A stretch of DNA of 64,000 nucleotides, taken from positions 506,001-570,000 of the forward strand of contig NZ_LR134378.1 in NCBI RefSeq assembly GCF_900637555.1, written 5' to 3'. Source of the DNA: Lautropia mirabilis (GTDB taxonomy: Bacteria > Pseudomonadota > Gammaproteobacteria > Burkholderiales > Burkholderiaceae_E). The notes under the pieces were generated by a model, which searched no databases, had not been told where the DNA came from, and saw only the letters and a program-made list of their open reading frames with translations. Each line of letters begins with the position of its first letter. Position 1 is the stretch's first letter. Of the stretch, positions 1-8,163 are shown in pieces. The translations under genes and the position numbers were made by a program.

Positions 1-1007
1 CCGAGGCCGAGGAGGCGATGGCCGCCGGCATCCGGGCCGACATCGCCCGTGCCGAAGCGCTGCGGCAGGCCCGCGAGCGCGGCGAGCAGGTCAACGGCCG
101 GCTGGACACGGCAGCGGGTGGTGCCAGGATCGACACCCAGGCTTCGGCCGGCGCCTCCTTCCCGGCCGCACAGGGCCAGGGCTCGGCAGACCGGCAGGAC
201 GGCGCGGCCAACAGCGCGTCCTCCGCGAGCGAAGCACACGGCAGCAATGCCCATTCCGCGACCGGACACATCCCCTCGTCCGGCCGCGCCGTCATCCAGC
301 TGGATTTCGATTACCTGAAGGGACGTGGCTTTCTGGTACCGGACGACAAGACCTCCAAGATTCACCAGGAGTTCCGTCTGGTGAAGCGGCGCCTGCTGGA
401 CAACGCCTTTGGCCGCCTGCGCCCCGTGGTGGGCAACGGCCGGCTGATCATGGTCACCAGCTCGCTGCCCAGCGAGGGCAAGACCTTCTCGGCCATCAAC
501 CTGGCCATCAGCATCGCCATCGGGGGTGAACACCCGGTGCTGCTGATCGATGCCGACATCGCACGTCCCAGCGTCTCCAACACGCTGCAGCTGGACATCC
601 CCGACGAAGTCGGCCTGACCGATTACCTGGAAGACCCCACAATCCCCATCAGCGAGCTGCTGCACGAGACCTCCGTGCCCGGGCTGTCGCTGATGACGGC
701 CGGCCACCTGAATCATCGTCCGGTGGATCTGCTGGCCTCGAACAACATGGCGCAGCTGGTCGAGCGGCTCAAGACCATGCTGCCGCACCATGTGATCATC
801 TTCGATACGCCCCCGCTGCTGCCCGTCACCGAGACCCGCTCGCTGTCGGCCCTGGTGGGGCAGGTGATGCTGGTGGTCGCTGCCGGCGAGACGCCGCGCA
901 GTGCCGTCAACGAGTCGTTGCTTCAGCTTGAGAATTGCGAGGCTGTCGGCCTGCTGTTCAACAAGGCCCCCGTACAGCCCAAAGCACCCGCTTACTACGG
1001 ATACTGA
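1..1007 (+). CDS. XrtA-type polysaccharide tyrosine autokinase (5' end probably outside window)
   Basis: Cytoplasmic BY-kinase-type ATPase that normally partners a chain-length regulator during exopolysaccharide export. Counting from the ATG at 18 (329 codons), residues 1-90 are an Ala/Ser/Gly-rich low-complexity stretch. Walker A (SSLPSEGKT) lies at about 148-156, Walker A' (VLLIDADIARPS) at 174-185 and Walker B (VIIFDTPP) near 259. The C-terminus ends in YYGY, the short tyrosine cluster expected for autophosphorylation. The frame is open to the left edge (codons read E-A-E-E-A before the ATG) and the usual family N-terminus is missing, so the true start is probably upstream. The next gene starts 2 bp after the stop. 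Family assignment is confident; the start is not. Confidence 0.9.
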   Translation, partial: EAEEAMAAGIRADIARAEALRQARERGEQVNGRLDTAAGGARIDTQASAGASFPAAQGQGSADRQDGAANSASSASEAHGSNAHSATGHIPSSGRAVIQLDFDYLKGRGFLVPDDKTSKIHQEFRLVKRRLLDNAFGRLRPVVGNGRLIMVTSSLPSEGKTFSAINLAISIAIGGEHPVLLIDADIARPSVSNTLQLDIPDEVGLTDYLEDPTIPISELLHETSVPGLSLMTAGHLNHRPVDLLASNNMAQLVERLKTMLPHHVIIFDTPPLLPVTETRSLSALVGQVMLVVAAGETPRSAVNESLLQLENCEAVGLLFNKAPVQPKAPAYYGY

Positions 1008-1009
1008 GC

Positions 1010-1981
1010 ATGTACAAATCATTTTTCGGATTGAAGTCCAAGCCGTTCCGACTGAATCCGCACCTGCGCTTCCTCTTCAACAGCGAGGCCATCCAGCGCG
1101 CAGTCAACACCCTGAAGTACGGGCTGTATCAGCGTGAGGGGCTGGTGCTGCTGACCGGCGCCCCGGGCTGCGGCAAGACCATGCTGGTGCAGAACGTCAG
1201 CCGCCGCCTGCCCGACGCCGGCATCCAGGTCTTCACCATCGCCACGCCCCGTGCCAACGGCCATTCGCTGCTGCTGCAGATCTTTGCCGCCCTGGGGCTG
1301 GACGTGCCGGCCGACGCCGACACGGCGCAGCTGCTGCGCACGCTGCAGAAATACCTGCTGGGTGAAGTCCAGGCCAACCGCCGGCTGCTGCTGGTCATCG
1401 ACGAAGCCCACAACCTCGAGGACGATGCGCTAGAGGTGGTGCGGCTGCTCTCGGACATGCAGCTCAACGGCAACCTGCTGCTGCAGATCTTCCTGGTGGC
1501 GCAGCCCGTGCTGCGCGCACGCCTGGCCACGCCCCGTCTGGATGCCCTGCGCCAGCGCTTCCTCGTCACCGATCACATCGACGGCCTGACGCCCGAGGAA
1601 GTGCCCCAGTACATCCAGAAACGGATGCAGCAGGCCGGCTGGCAGGGTGACACCCCGTTCGACGCCGAAGCGATCGAGCGCATCCAGCAGGCCACCGACG
1701 GCAACCCCCGCCAGGTGAACATCCTGTGCGAGCGGCTGCTGACGCAGGCCTACGTGGAAGAGAAGACGCGCGTGACCCTGACCGACGTGGACAACACGCT
1801 GCAGGACATGGAAGACGAATGGCGCACCTCGGTCACCGTGGCCGACAACCCCAGCGCCTCGAAATCCGCCCGGCTGCAGGACATGGAACGCCGGATGGCC
1901 TCGCTGGACGCCTCGCTGGATCAAATCTCGCAGGTGACCAACACCATTCTGGTACGACTGGACGGACTGCGGCAGGGATGA
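1010..1981 (+). CDS. XrtA-associated ExeA/GspA-like AAA ATPase
   Basis: AAA ATPase of the ExeA-like kind that sits beside the tyrosine kinase in exosortase-A exopolysaccharide clusters. The 323-residue protein begins MYKSFFGLKSKPF, the typical start of this family. Walker A (GAPGCGKT) is at residues 50-57 and Walker B with the DEAH-like LLLVIDEAHNL near 128-138. A C-terminal segment of about 40 residues looks coiled-coil (MERRMASLDASLDQISQ). An in-frame codon at 935 would add 25 residues that overlap the kinase gene, and the ATG at 1010 is far better. A role in assembling or energising the export machinery is inferred from context. Confidence 0.9.
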   Translation: MYKSFFGLKSKPFRLNPHLRFLFNSEAIQRAVNTLKYGLYQREGLVLLTGAPGCGKTMLVQNVSRRLPDAGIQVFTIATPRANGHSLLLQIFAALGLDVPADADTAQLLRTLQKYLLGEVQANRRLLLVIDEAHNLEDDALEVVRLLSDMQLNGNLLLQIFLVAQPVLRARLATPRLDALRQRFLVTDHIDGLTPEEVPQYIQKRMQQAGWQGDTPFDAEAIERIQQATDGNPRQVNILCERLLTQAYVEEKTRVTLTDVDNTLQDMEDEWRTSVTVADNPSASKSARLQDMERRMASLDASLDQISQVTNTILVRLDGLRQG

Positions 1982-2003
1982 CGATGGACATGGGGTGCCG
2001 GCC

Positions 2004-3488
2004 ATGCTGAGCCGGCTGGCTGCCCACTTTTCGCGCTACTCGCTTGCCAGCCTGCTCGTCACGCTGGCAAGCATCGTCTCGTTTCCGTTTCTCACGCGCA
2101 TCTTCCCGGTCGCCGACTACGGGATGATGAGCCTGATCGGCGTGCTGGTGACCGCCACCGCCGCCGTGGGCAAGCTGGGCCTGCAACAGGCAGCGCTGCG
2201 CTTCTACAGCGAGGTGCGCGCCGGCCAGTCCGCCTGGACGCTGCCGCAGTACGAGGCCACCGTCTACGTGGGGCTGGCGGGCTTCGGCACGCTGGCTGCC
2301 CTCCTCTGGAGCCTGGGCATCACCGTGCTGCCCGACTCCCTCTTCACCTCCGGTCCCCAGGGTCGCAACCTGCTGTACCTGGTGGCACCGCTGGCGCTGC
2401 TGCAGTGCCTGTCCAGCGCCGTGGTCAACCAGCTGCGCGCCCGCGAGCTGAGCGGCGTGCTGTCCCTGTATTCGGTCCTCCAGCGCTACCTGGGTCTGGC
2501 CCTGATGCTGGTGACGCTGCTCTACGTTTCCACCACGCTGTGGGGCTTCTACGGCGCGCAGATCGTGGCCGAGACACTGTGCCTGGTGGTGCTGGCACGC
2601 TGGTTCTTCCGGCGCGAGCCCTGGTCGGTCCGCGATTTCTCCGCCCCCTTCCTGAAGACGCTGCTGCGCTTCAGCCTGCCGCTGGTGGCCATGGAGCTGT
2701 CGTCGGTGATGCTGAGCCTGGGCGACCGGGTGCTGATCCAGCGCATGCTGGGCTCGGCCTGGCTGGGCGTCTATTCGGCACCTTACAACCTGTGCGACTA
2801 CATCGGTGCCGTGCTGGTGACGGCGTTCACCGGCGCCGTCACCCCGATGGTGCTGCGGCTCTGGGCCGACGAGGGCGAAGCCGTCACCCAGCACTTCCTG
2901 CAGCGGGTCTTTCACCTGTACCTGCTGTTTGCCATCCCGATGGTGGCAGGCGTCTCCGCCGTGGCCGAACCCCTGCTGCTGCTGGTGGCTTCCGAGAAAT
3001 ACCGCGCCGGCGCAGCCATCATCCCCTGGGTGATTGGTGGCGTGGCCCTGCAGGGACTGTTCCCGGTGGCATCGGCCGGGCTGCAGATCCAGAAACGCTC
3101 GGGCCGCATCCTGCTGGCCATCCTGTCGGCTGCCGGCCTGAACGTGCTGCTGAACCTGCTGCTGATCCCGTCGCTGGGCATCGAGGGCGCGGCCATTGCC
3201 ACCCTGCTGGCCTACGGGCTGATGACGGCCCTGGCCGCCTGGATGGGGCGCGGCACCGTGCCGGTACGGCCTGAATACCGGCGCATCGTCGTGTTCGTGG
3301 CCATGGCGGCGCTGATGTACGGGGTGCTGATGCAGATCCAGTTCCCGCAGCAGCTCACCACGTTGCTGGTTCGCATGGTGGCCGGCGCAGCCATCTACGC
3401 CGTGGGCACCGTGCTGCTCGATGGCGAGACCCGCGCGCTGGCACAGCAGGCGCTGGGCCGTTTCGGTCTGTTCAGGGGCAAGGCATGA
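2004..3488 (+). CDS. Wzx-type polysaccharide flippase
   Basis: Multi-pass membrane protein of the MATE/polysaccharide-flippase superfamily, about 494 residues with roughly 12-14 hydrophobic segments. The N-terminus (FSRYSLASLLVTLASIVSF, then FLTRIFPVADYG) is the classic Wzx opening. It would flip lipid-linked repeat units across the inner membrane for a Wzx/Wzy-type pathway. The ATG at 2004 is preceded by a GGGGTG purine stretch; a GTG at 1995 is an alternative start. The stop overlaps the next start by four bases (ATGA), which implies translational coupling. Substrate cannot be read from sequence. Confidence 0.9.
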   Translation: MLSRLAAHFSRYSLASLLVTLASIVSFPFLTRIFPVADYGMMSLIGVLVTATAAVGKLGLQQAALRFYSEVRAGQSAWTLPQYEATVYVGLAGFGTLAALLWSLGITVLPDSLFTSGPQGRNLLYLVAPLALLQCLSSAVVNQLRARELSGVLSLYSVLQRYLGLALMLVTLLYVSTTLWGFYGAQIVAETLCLVVLARWFFRREPWSVRDFSAPFLKTLLRFSLPLVAMELSSVMLSLGDRVLIQRMLGSAWLGVYSAPYNLCDYIGAVLVTAFTGAVTPMVLRLWADEGEAVTQHFLQRVFHLYLLFAIPMVAGVSAVAEPLLLLVASEKYRAGAAIIPWVIGGVALQGLFPVASAGLQIQKRSGRILLAILSAAGLNVLLNLLLIPSLGIEGAAIATLLAYGLMTALAAWMGRGTVPVRPEYRRIVVFVAMAALMYGVLMQIQFPQQLTTLLVRMVAGAAIYAVGTVLLDGETRALAQQALGRFGLFRGKA

Positions 3489-4492
3489 AAGCAGTCACCG
3501 TATTGATGTACCACGCCATCGTCGATGGCGAGATGGAAGGGGCTGATTCCCACTACAGTGTGCCGCCCGCCACCTTTGCCCGACAGCTGCAACTGATCCG
3601 CTCACATGGTCGGCGCATCTGCAGCGTGCACCAGCTGCTGTACGAAGGACTGCCAGCCAGCGGCGAGCCTTGGCCTGTATGCCTGACCTTCGATGACGGC
3701 CACCTGACCAATGCAGCGGCGGCCGAGGCCATCGCCCGTGAAGAGGGCCGGGCGGAATTCTTCGTGAATCCGTCCATGGTGGGCAAGCCGGGCTTTCTGG
3801 ACTGGCCGGCACTGCGCGAAATGGCGGCCATGGGCATGGCGATCCAGTCGCACGGCATGAACCATCGCTATCTGGATCAGCTCTCGCCGGCAGAAGTGCG
3901 CGCCGAACTGGCCGACTCGAAGGCGGCCATCGAGGATGCCATCGGCAGCCCCGTCACGGTCTACGCGCCCGCCGGCGGCCGCATGCCCGAGAACTTCCTG
4001 TCACTGGCCGGCAGCCTGGGCTACCACGCCGTCTGCTCGTCACGGGTGGGCGTCTGGCGTGCGCTCGACGGTTTGCCACTGTCACCACCGGCGCCCGTGG
4101 CTTCGGCCCGGACAACGCATGTTGCATCCGACATGTCTGGCACGACTGGCCCGGCCGACATCCAGGCCACTGCCCCCCTCTCCGGCGCATCGCATCCCGG
4201 GAATGTTGCGGATTCGCCGAACGGAATCGGGGGAAATCACAACAGTGTGTCGAATTCTGCTGCAATGACGAATGGACCTGCGCTGGAGCTGCCGCGGCTG
4301 GCCATGCTGCGCGGTACCAGCGAGGCCCGTTTTCTGGCCTGGATCACGCAGCAGCCGCTGGAAATGCTGAAGCAGCAGACACGCTATCGCGTACTACGGC
4401 TCTCCAAGCAACTGCTGGGCAATGGCGGACACGAAAAGCTTCGCGCCCTGCTGCTGCGCAGCCCCAGGACGGAACCCGGCAAAAACGACTGA
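3485..4492 (+). CDS. Polysaccharide deacetylase (NodB-like) with a low-complexity insert
   Basis: Carbohydrate esterase family 4-like protein, 335 residues, expected to remove N- or O-acetyl groups from the polymer or its precursor. The metal/catalytic TFDDGH motif is at residues 68-73 and the HxxxH-like SHGMNH near 122-127. Residues about 200-270 are a Ser/Thr/Asn/Pro-rich insert without recognisable fold (for example NSVSNSAAMTNGP), and its coding DNA is less GC-rich than the flanks. A C-terminal helical segment follows. It overlaps the flippase gene by 4 bp and is followed closely by a glycosyltransferase. No signal peptide is seen, so location is uncertain. Confidence 0.87.
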   Translation: MKAVTVLMYHAIVDGEMEGADSHYSVPPATFARQLQLIRSHGRRICSVHQLLYEGLPASGEPWPVCLTFDDGHLTNAAAAEAIAREEGRAEFFVNPSMVGKPGFLDWPALREMAAMGMAIQSHGMNHRYLDQLSPAEVRAELADSKAAIEDAIGSPVTVYAPAGGRMPENFLSLAGSLGYHAVCSSRVGVWRALDGLPLSPPAPVASARTTHVASDMSGTTGPADIQATAPLSGASHPGNVADSPNGIGGNHNSVSNSAAMTNGPALELPRLAMLRGTSEARFLAWITQQPLEMLKQQTRYRVLRLSKQLLGNGGHEKLRALLLRSPRTEPGKND

Positions 4493-4502
4493 CGGAATCC
4501 CG

Positions 4503-5657
4503 ATGAACACCTTCTGGTTGCTGGCCTACATCACCGCTGCAGGGTGGGTGGTGTACACGTATGCAGGCTATCCGTGGCTGCTGCACCGGCAACTGAAGAA
4601 GCTGCGACCCGATCAGACGGCAAGCAGCCCGAACGCCTCGGCGCAACCCGAGATCGCCGTGGTCATCGTGGCCCGCAACGCTGCCCACCTGATCGGGCCG
4701 AAGATCCGGAGCTGCCTGCAGAGCCACTATCCGGCCGACCGGATCCGCGTGCTGCTGGCCATCGACGGTGACGACGAGGACACGGCACGTGCTGCCGAGG
4801 CCCTGCAGGATCCGCGCGTGACGGTACTGCGCCATGCCCAGCATCGCGGCAAGGCGGCCTGCCTGAACGATGCCATCGCGCAATGCACGCAGGAGATCCT
4901 GATCCTCACCGACGCCCGCCAACGCCTGGATCCGGATGCCATCGCCCATCTCGTGGAATCGCTGCAGCGTGATCCCGCCCTGGCCGCCGTCAGCGGCGAG
5001 CTGCGTTTCGAGGTGCCCGAAGGGGACTTCGTCGGTCAGGGGCTGGACGCCTACTGGCGCTACGAGAAATGGCTGCGCCGCACCGAAGGCCAGGTGGCTT
5101 CCACCATCGGCATGACGGGTGCCCTCTACGCGCTGCGTCGTGCGGCCTTCCGTCCCATTCCGCCCGAGACCATCCTAGACGATGTGCTGATCCCGATGCA
5201 GGCGGTGCTGGACGGATACCGCGCCAGCTTCGATACCCGCGCCATCGCCTACGACCTGCCGTCGACCTCGATGCAGCAGGAAAAGCGCCGCAAGATCCGC
5301 ACGCTGGCCGGCAACTTCCAGCTCATCCAGCTGTGCCCGGCACTCATTGATCCGCGCCGCAACCCGGCCTTCCTGGGGTTCTTCTCGCACAAGGTCTGCC
5401 GGCTGCTCACGCCGGTGGCACTGCTGGTGATGCTGCTGGCCAGCGCGGTGCTGGCCCCGGTATCACTCTTTTTCTGCGCCAGCCTGGTGGGGGCCCTGCT
5501 GATCATCGGCCTGTCGCTGCTGGCCCGCTGGGTGCCTGGTACCCGTCGCTGGCTGCCGGTGCGACTGTCCAACACCTTCATCGAGATGCACCTGTTCATC
5601 GTGTACGGTTTTCTCGAGTTCCTGCGAAACCGCAACCTGCATCGCTGGGGAGGCTGA
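4503..5657 (+). CDS. Glycosyltransferase family 2, membrane-anchored
   Basis: GT-A fold processive-type glycosyltransferase, 384 residues. One N-terminal membrane helix (NTFWLLAYITAAGWVVYTYAG) precedes the GT2 domain at about 55-280, which carries DGDDEDT, the metal-binding-like TDAR, an LDDV acceptor-base motif and a Q..KRRKIR signature replacing QxxRW. Two or three C-terminal membrane helices follow (about 300-375). The start at 4503 is chosen because 27 extra in-frame codons upstream only overlap the deacetylase gene and lack family similarity. It probably elongates the lipid-linked repeat unit on the cytoplasmic face. Confidence 0.9.
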   Translation: MNTFWLLAYITAAGWVVYTYAGYPWLLHRQLKKLRPDQTASSPNASAQPEIAVVIVARNAAHLIGPKIRSCLQSHYPADRIRVLLAIDGDDEDTARAAEALQDPRVTVLRHAQHRGKAACLNDAIAQCTQEILILTDARQRLDPDAIAHLVESLQRDPALAAVSGELRFEVPEGDFVGQGLDAYWRYEKWLRRTEGQVASTIGMTGALYALRRAAFRPIPPETILDDVLIPMQAVLDGYRASFDTRAIAYDLPSTSMQQEKRRKIRTLAGNFQLIQLCPALIDPRRNPAFLGFFSHKVCRLLTPVALLVMLLASAVLAPVSLFFCASLVGALLIIGLSLLARWVPGTRRWLPVRLSNTFIEMHLFIVYGFLEFLRNRNLHRWGG

Positions 5658-5661
5658 TCCG

Positions 5662-8163
5662 ATGAGCCCGCAATCGTCACCCTCCACAGGAAACCATCCG
5701 GCACCCGGCGCGGTACCGCAACCGTCCGACGCCCCGGAACGGCAGCCTGCGCACGACAAGGACAAACCCGTGCAGTCCCCCCTGCGGGTCCTGTACCTGG
5801 TCTCGCTCTTCCCCTGCTGGTCCGAGACCTTCATCGTGCGCGAGATCCATGCGCTGGCACGCCAGGGCGTGGACATCCGCATCGTGTCGCTCAAGCCGCA
5901 CAGCGAACCAATGGTGCAGCCCGATGCGAAGGTGTTGCTGGACCGGGTGATCTACCCGCCCAGCAGCCTGGCCGGCAGCCTGCGCGCTGCACTGCCCCAG
6001 GTGCTGAAGCATCCGCTGAAAAGCATGGCCGAGCTGTGGCCACTGGTTCGCAGTCTCTGGCGCCGGCCGGCCGAACTGGCCAAATCCGTCATCAGCTGGT
6101 GGCGCACGCTGGCCGTCATGGCCGAGGTGCAGCGCTTTGCCCCGCAGCACCTGCACGCGCACTGGGCCACCTACCCCAGCACGGCCGCCCGCATCCTGGC
6201 TGGCCGCATCGGCCGCCCCTGGAGCTTCACCGGTCATGCGCACGACATCTTCGTGCATGACCAGGACCTGTCCGGCAAGCTGGCGCAGGCCGACTTCAGC
6301 GTCACCATTTCCGAATACAACCGCCGGCAGCTCTCGGCCCGTCTGCCGAACGGACTGCACAACCGGCTGGCCGTCATCCACTGTGGCGTGCTTCCGGCCG
6401 ACCTGCCTTTCACGGCAGAAGGCCGTGAGCCGGCCTACATCGTCGGCGTGGGACGGCTGGACCCGATCAAGGGCTTCATCCATCTGGTGAAGGCCTGCGC
6501 GCTGCTTCAGGAACGCGGCATCGATTTCCGTTGTGACATCATCGGCGACGGCCCCCTGCGCGACGAGCTGCAGCAGGCGATCAACCAGGCCGGGCTGTCG
6601 GAGCGGGTGCGACTGACCGGCGCCCTGCCCCAGCAGGATGTTCGCCAGCGAATCAATCGTGCCACGATGTTCGTGCTGCCCTCGGTCTTGCTGGCTGACG
6701 GCAATGCCGATGGCATTCCGGTGGCGCTGATGGAAGCCATGGCCTGCGGAGCCACCGCCATCTCCACACGGGTCTCGGGCATCCCCGAACTGATCCACCA
6801 TGAAGAGAACGGCCTGCTGGTGACGCCTGGCCAGGCCACGGAACTGGCTGATGCCATGGCCAGACTGCTGGCCGATGCGCCGCTGCGCACCCGCCTGGCG
6901 CAAGCCGCCCGCAAAACCATCATTCACGACTTCGATGCCGACATCGAGGCCGCCAAGCTGCTGGGTCGCATCCAGGCCGTTCAGCCCGACACTGGCCGCT
7001 GGCAGGGCGGGAAGCCCGCATCGTCGCCCCTGCGCGTGATGCTGATGACCGACGAAATGGAAGTGGGTGGCAGCCAGCGGCAGATCGTGCAGCTGGCGAT
7101 GGGCCTGAAGGAGCGCGGCATCGAATGCGTGGTGCTGTATTTCATCAAGCCCTCGTTCCTGGTGGACCGACTGCACGCGGCCGGCATCCAGACCCTGCGC
7201 GTGGACAAGCGTCGGCGTGTGGACCCCGAGTTCGTCTGGAAGCTGCGGCAGGCCATCCGGCAGTGGGCACCGAACGTTCTGCACTGCTATTCGTTCACGG
7301 CTGAACTGTGGGGCGCCATTGCCACCCGCCTGTTGCCGGCTTCCGAGCGGCCCACGCTCATCACCTCGGTGCGCGGCACCTATGAGTGGTACAGCGCCAA
7401 TCAATGGCGGATGAAGCACTGGGCCAGCCAGCGCTCGCAGGGCATCATCTCCAATTCCCGTGAAGGGGCCGAATACGCAGCACGCCAGATGGGACTGCCG
7501 ATGTCACGCTTTTCCATCGTCCACAATGGCGTGGAAGTGCCGGAGCCCCCCGCTGACGCCGTGGCGGCCCTTCGGAAGGAATACACCGCGCCCCCCCCGG
7601 ACGGGCAGGCAGACGCGCCCTTCGAGACCCTGCTGCTCTTCGTCGGCCGCCTGGTGGAGCACAAGAACCTGCCACGGCTGCTGGATGCCTTCGCCCGCGT
7701 AGCCGCGGAACGGCCGCATGTGCGGCTGCTGCTGGTAGGTGGCGGCCCGCTGCACGACACGCTGGCAGCACGCATCCGCGAACTGAAACTGGACGAGCGT
7801 GCCCTGCTGCTGGGCGAACGCTCGGACGTGGCCGCCCTGATGAAGGCCGCCGACATGCTGGTCGCCCCGTCGCTGCGCGAGGGCATGTCCAACGTGATCC
7901 TGGAAGCGATGGCGCTGGGCCTGCCGGTCCTGGCCACCCGGGTGGGCGGCACGCCAGAAGTCATTGAGGACGGCCGGCATGGGGTGCTGGTCGATCCCAC
8001 CGACACCCAGGCCCTGGCCCATGCCATGCTGCAACTGATCGATGATCCCGTCCGGCGTCAGGCCATTGGCCAGGCCGGTCGGCAGAAGGTTCTTGAACAA
8101 TACAGTCCCCCCGCCATGGTCAGCGCCATGCTCAAGGAGTATTCGCGTGTCAGTCAACGGTAA
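5662..8163 (+). CDS. Two-domain fusion of GT4 glycosyltransferases
   Basis: An 833-residue protein made of two complete GT-B/GT4 glycosyltransferases in tandem. Residues 1-40 are a Pro/Ser-rich leader. Domain 1 (about 45-430) begins RVLYLVSLFPCWSETFI and holds DGIPVALMEAMACG with a VSGIPELI C-motif, as in colanic-acid-type transferases. Domain 2 (about 455-830) begins RVMLMTDEMEVGGSQRQ and holds EGMSNVILEAMALG and RVGGTPEVI. Both E-x7-E-like donor-binding motifs look usable, so it may add two successive sugars. It starts 4 bp after the GT2 gene and overlaps the following gene by 17 bp. No frameshift or stop separates the halves. Confidence 0.9.
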   Translation: MSPQSSPSTGNHPAPGAVPQPSDAPERQPAHDKDKPVQSPLRVLYLVSLFPCWSETFIVREIHALARQGVDIRIVSLKPHSEPMVQPDAKVLLDRVIYPPSSLAGSLRAALPQVLKHPLKSMAELWPLVRSLWRRPAELAKSVISWWRTLAVMAEVQRFAPQHLHAHWATYPSTAARILAGRIGRPWSFTGHAHDIFVHDQDLSGKLAQADFSVTISEYNRRQLSARLPNGLHNRLAVIHCGVLPADLPFTAEGREPAYIVGVGRLDPIKGFIHLVKACALLQERGIDFRCDIIGDGPLRDELQQAINQAGLSERVRLTGALPQQDVRQRINRATMFVLPSVLLADGNADGIPVALMEAMACGATAISTRVSGIPELIHHEENGLLVTPGQATELADAMARLLADAPLRTRLAQAARKTIIHDFDADIEAAKLLGRIQAVQPDTGRWQGGKPASSPLRVMLMTDEMEVGGSQRQIVQLAMGLKERGIECVVLYFIKPSFLVDRLHAAGIQTLRVDKRRRVDPEFVWKLRQAIRQWAPNVLHCYSFTAELWGAIATRLLPASERPTLITSVRGTYEWYSANQWRMKHWASQRSQGIISNSREGAEYAARQMGLPMSRFSIVHNGVEVPEPPADAVAALRKEYTAPPPDGQADAPFETLLLFVGRLVEHKNLPRLLDAFARVAAERPHVRLLLVGGGPLHDTLAARIRELKLDERALLLGERSDVAALMKAADMLVAPSLREGMSNVILEAMALGLPVLATRVGGTPEVIEDGRHGVLVDPTDTQALAHAMLQLIDDPVRRQAIGQAGRQKVLEQYSPPAMVSAMLKEYSRVSQR

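Noticed and set aside
5677-7419. 580-codon antisense frame over the glycosyltransferase fusion
   Set aside because: Composition dominated by Gln, His, Gly and Arg, typical of antisense GC-rich frames; the plus-strand gene is unambiguous.
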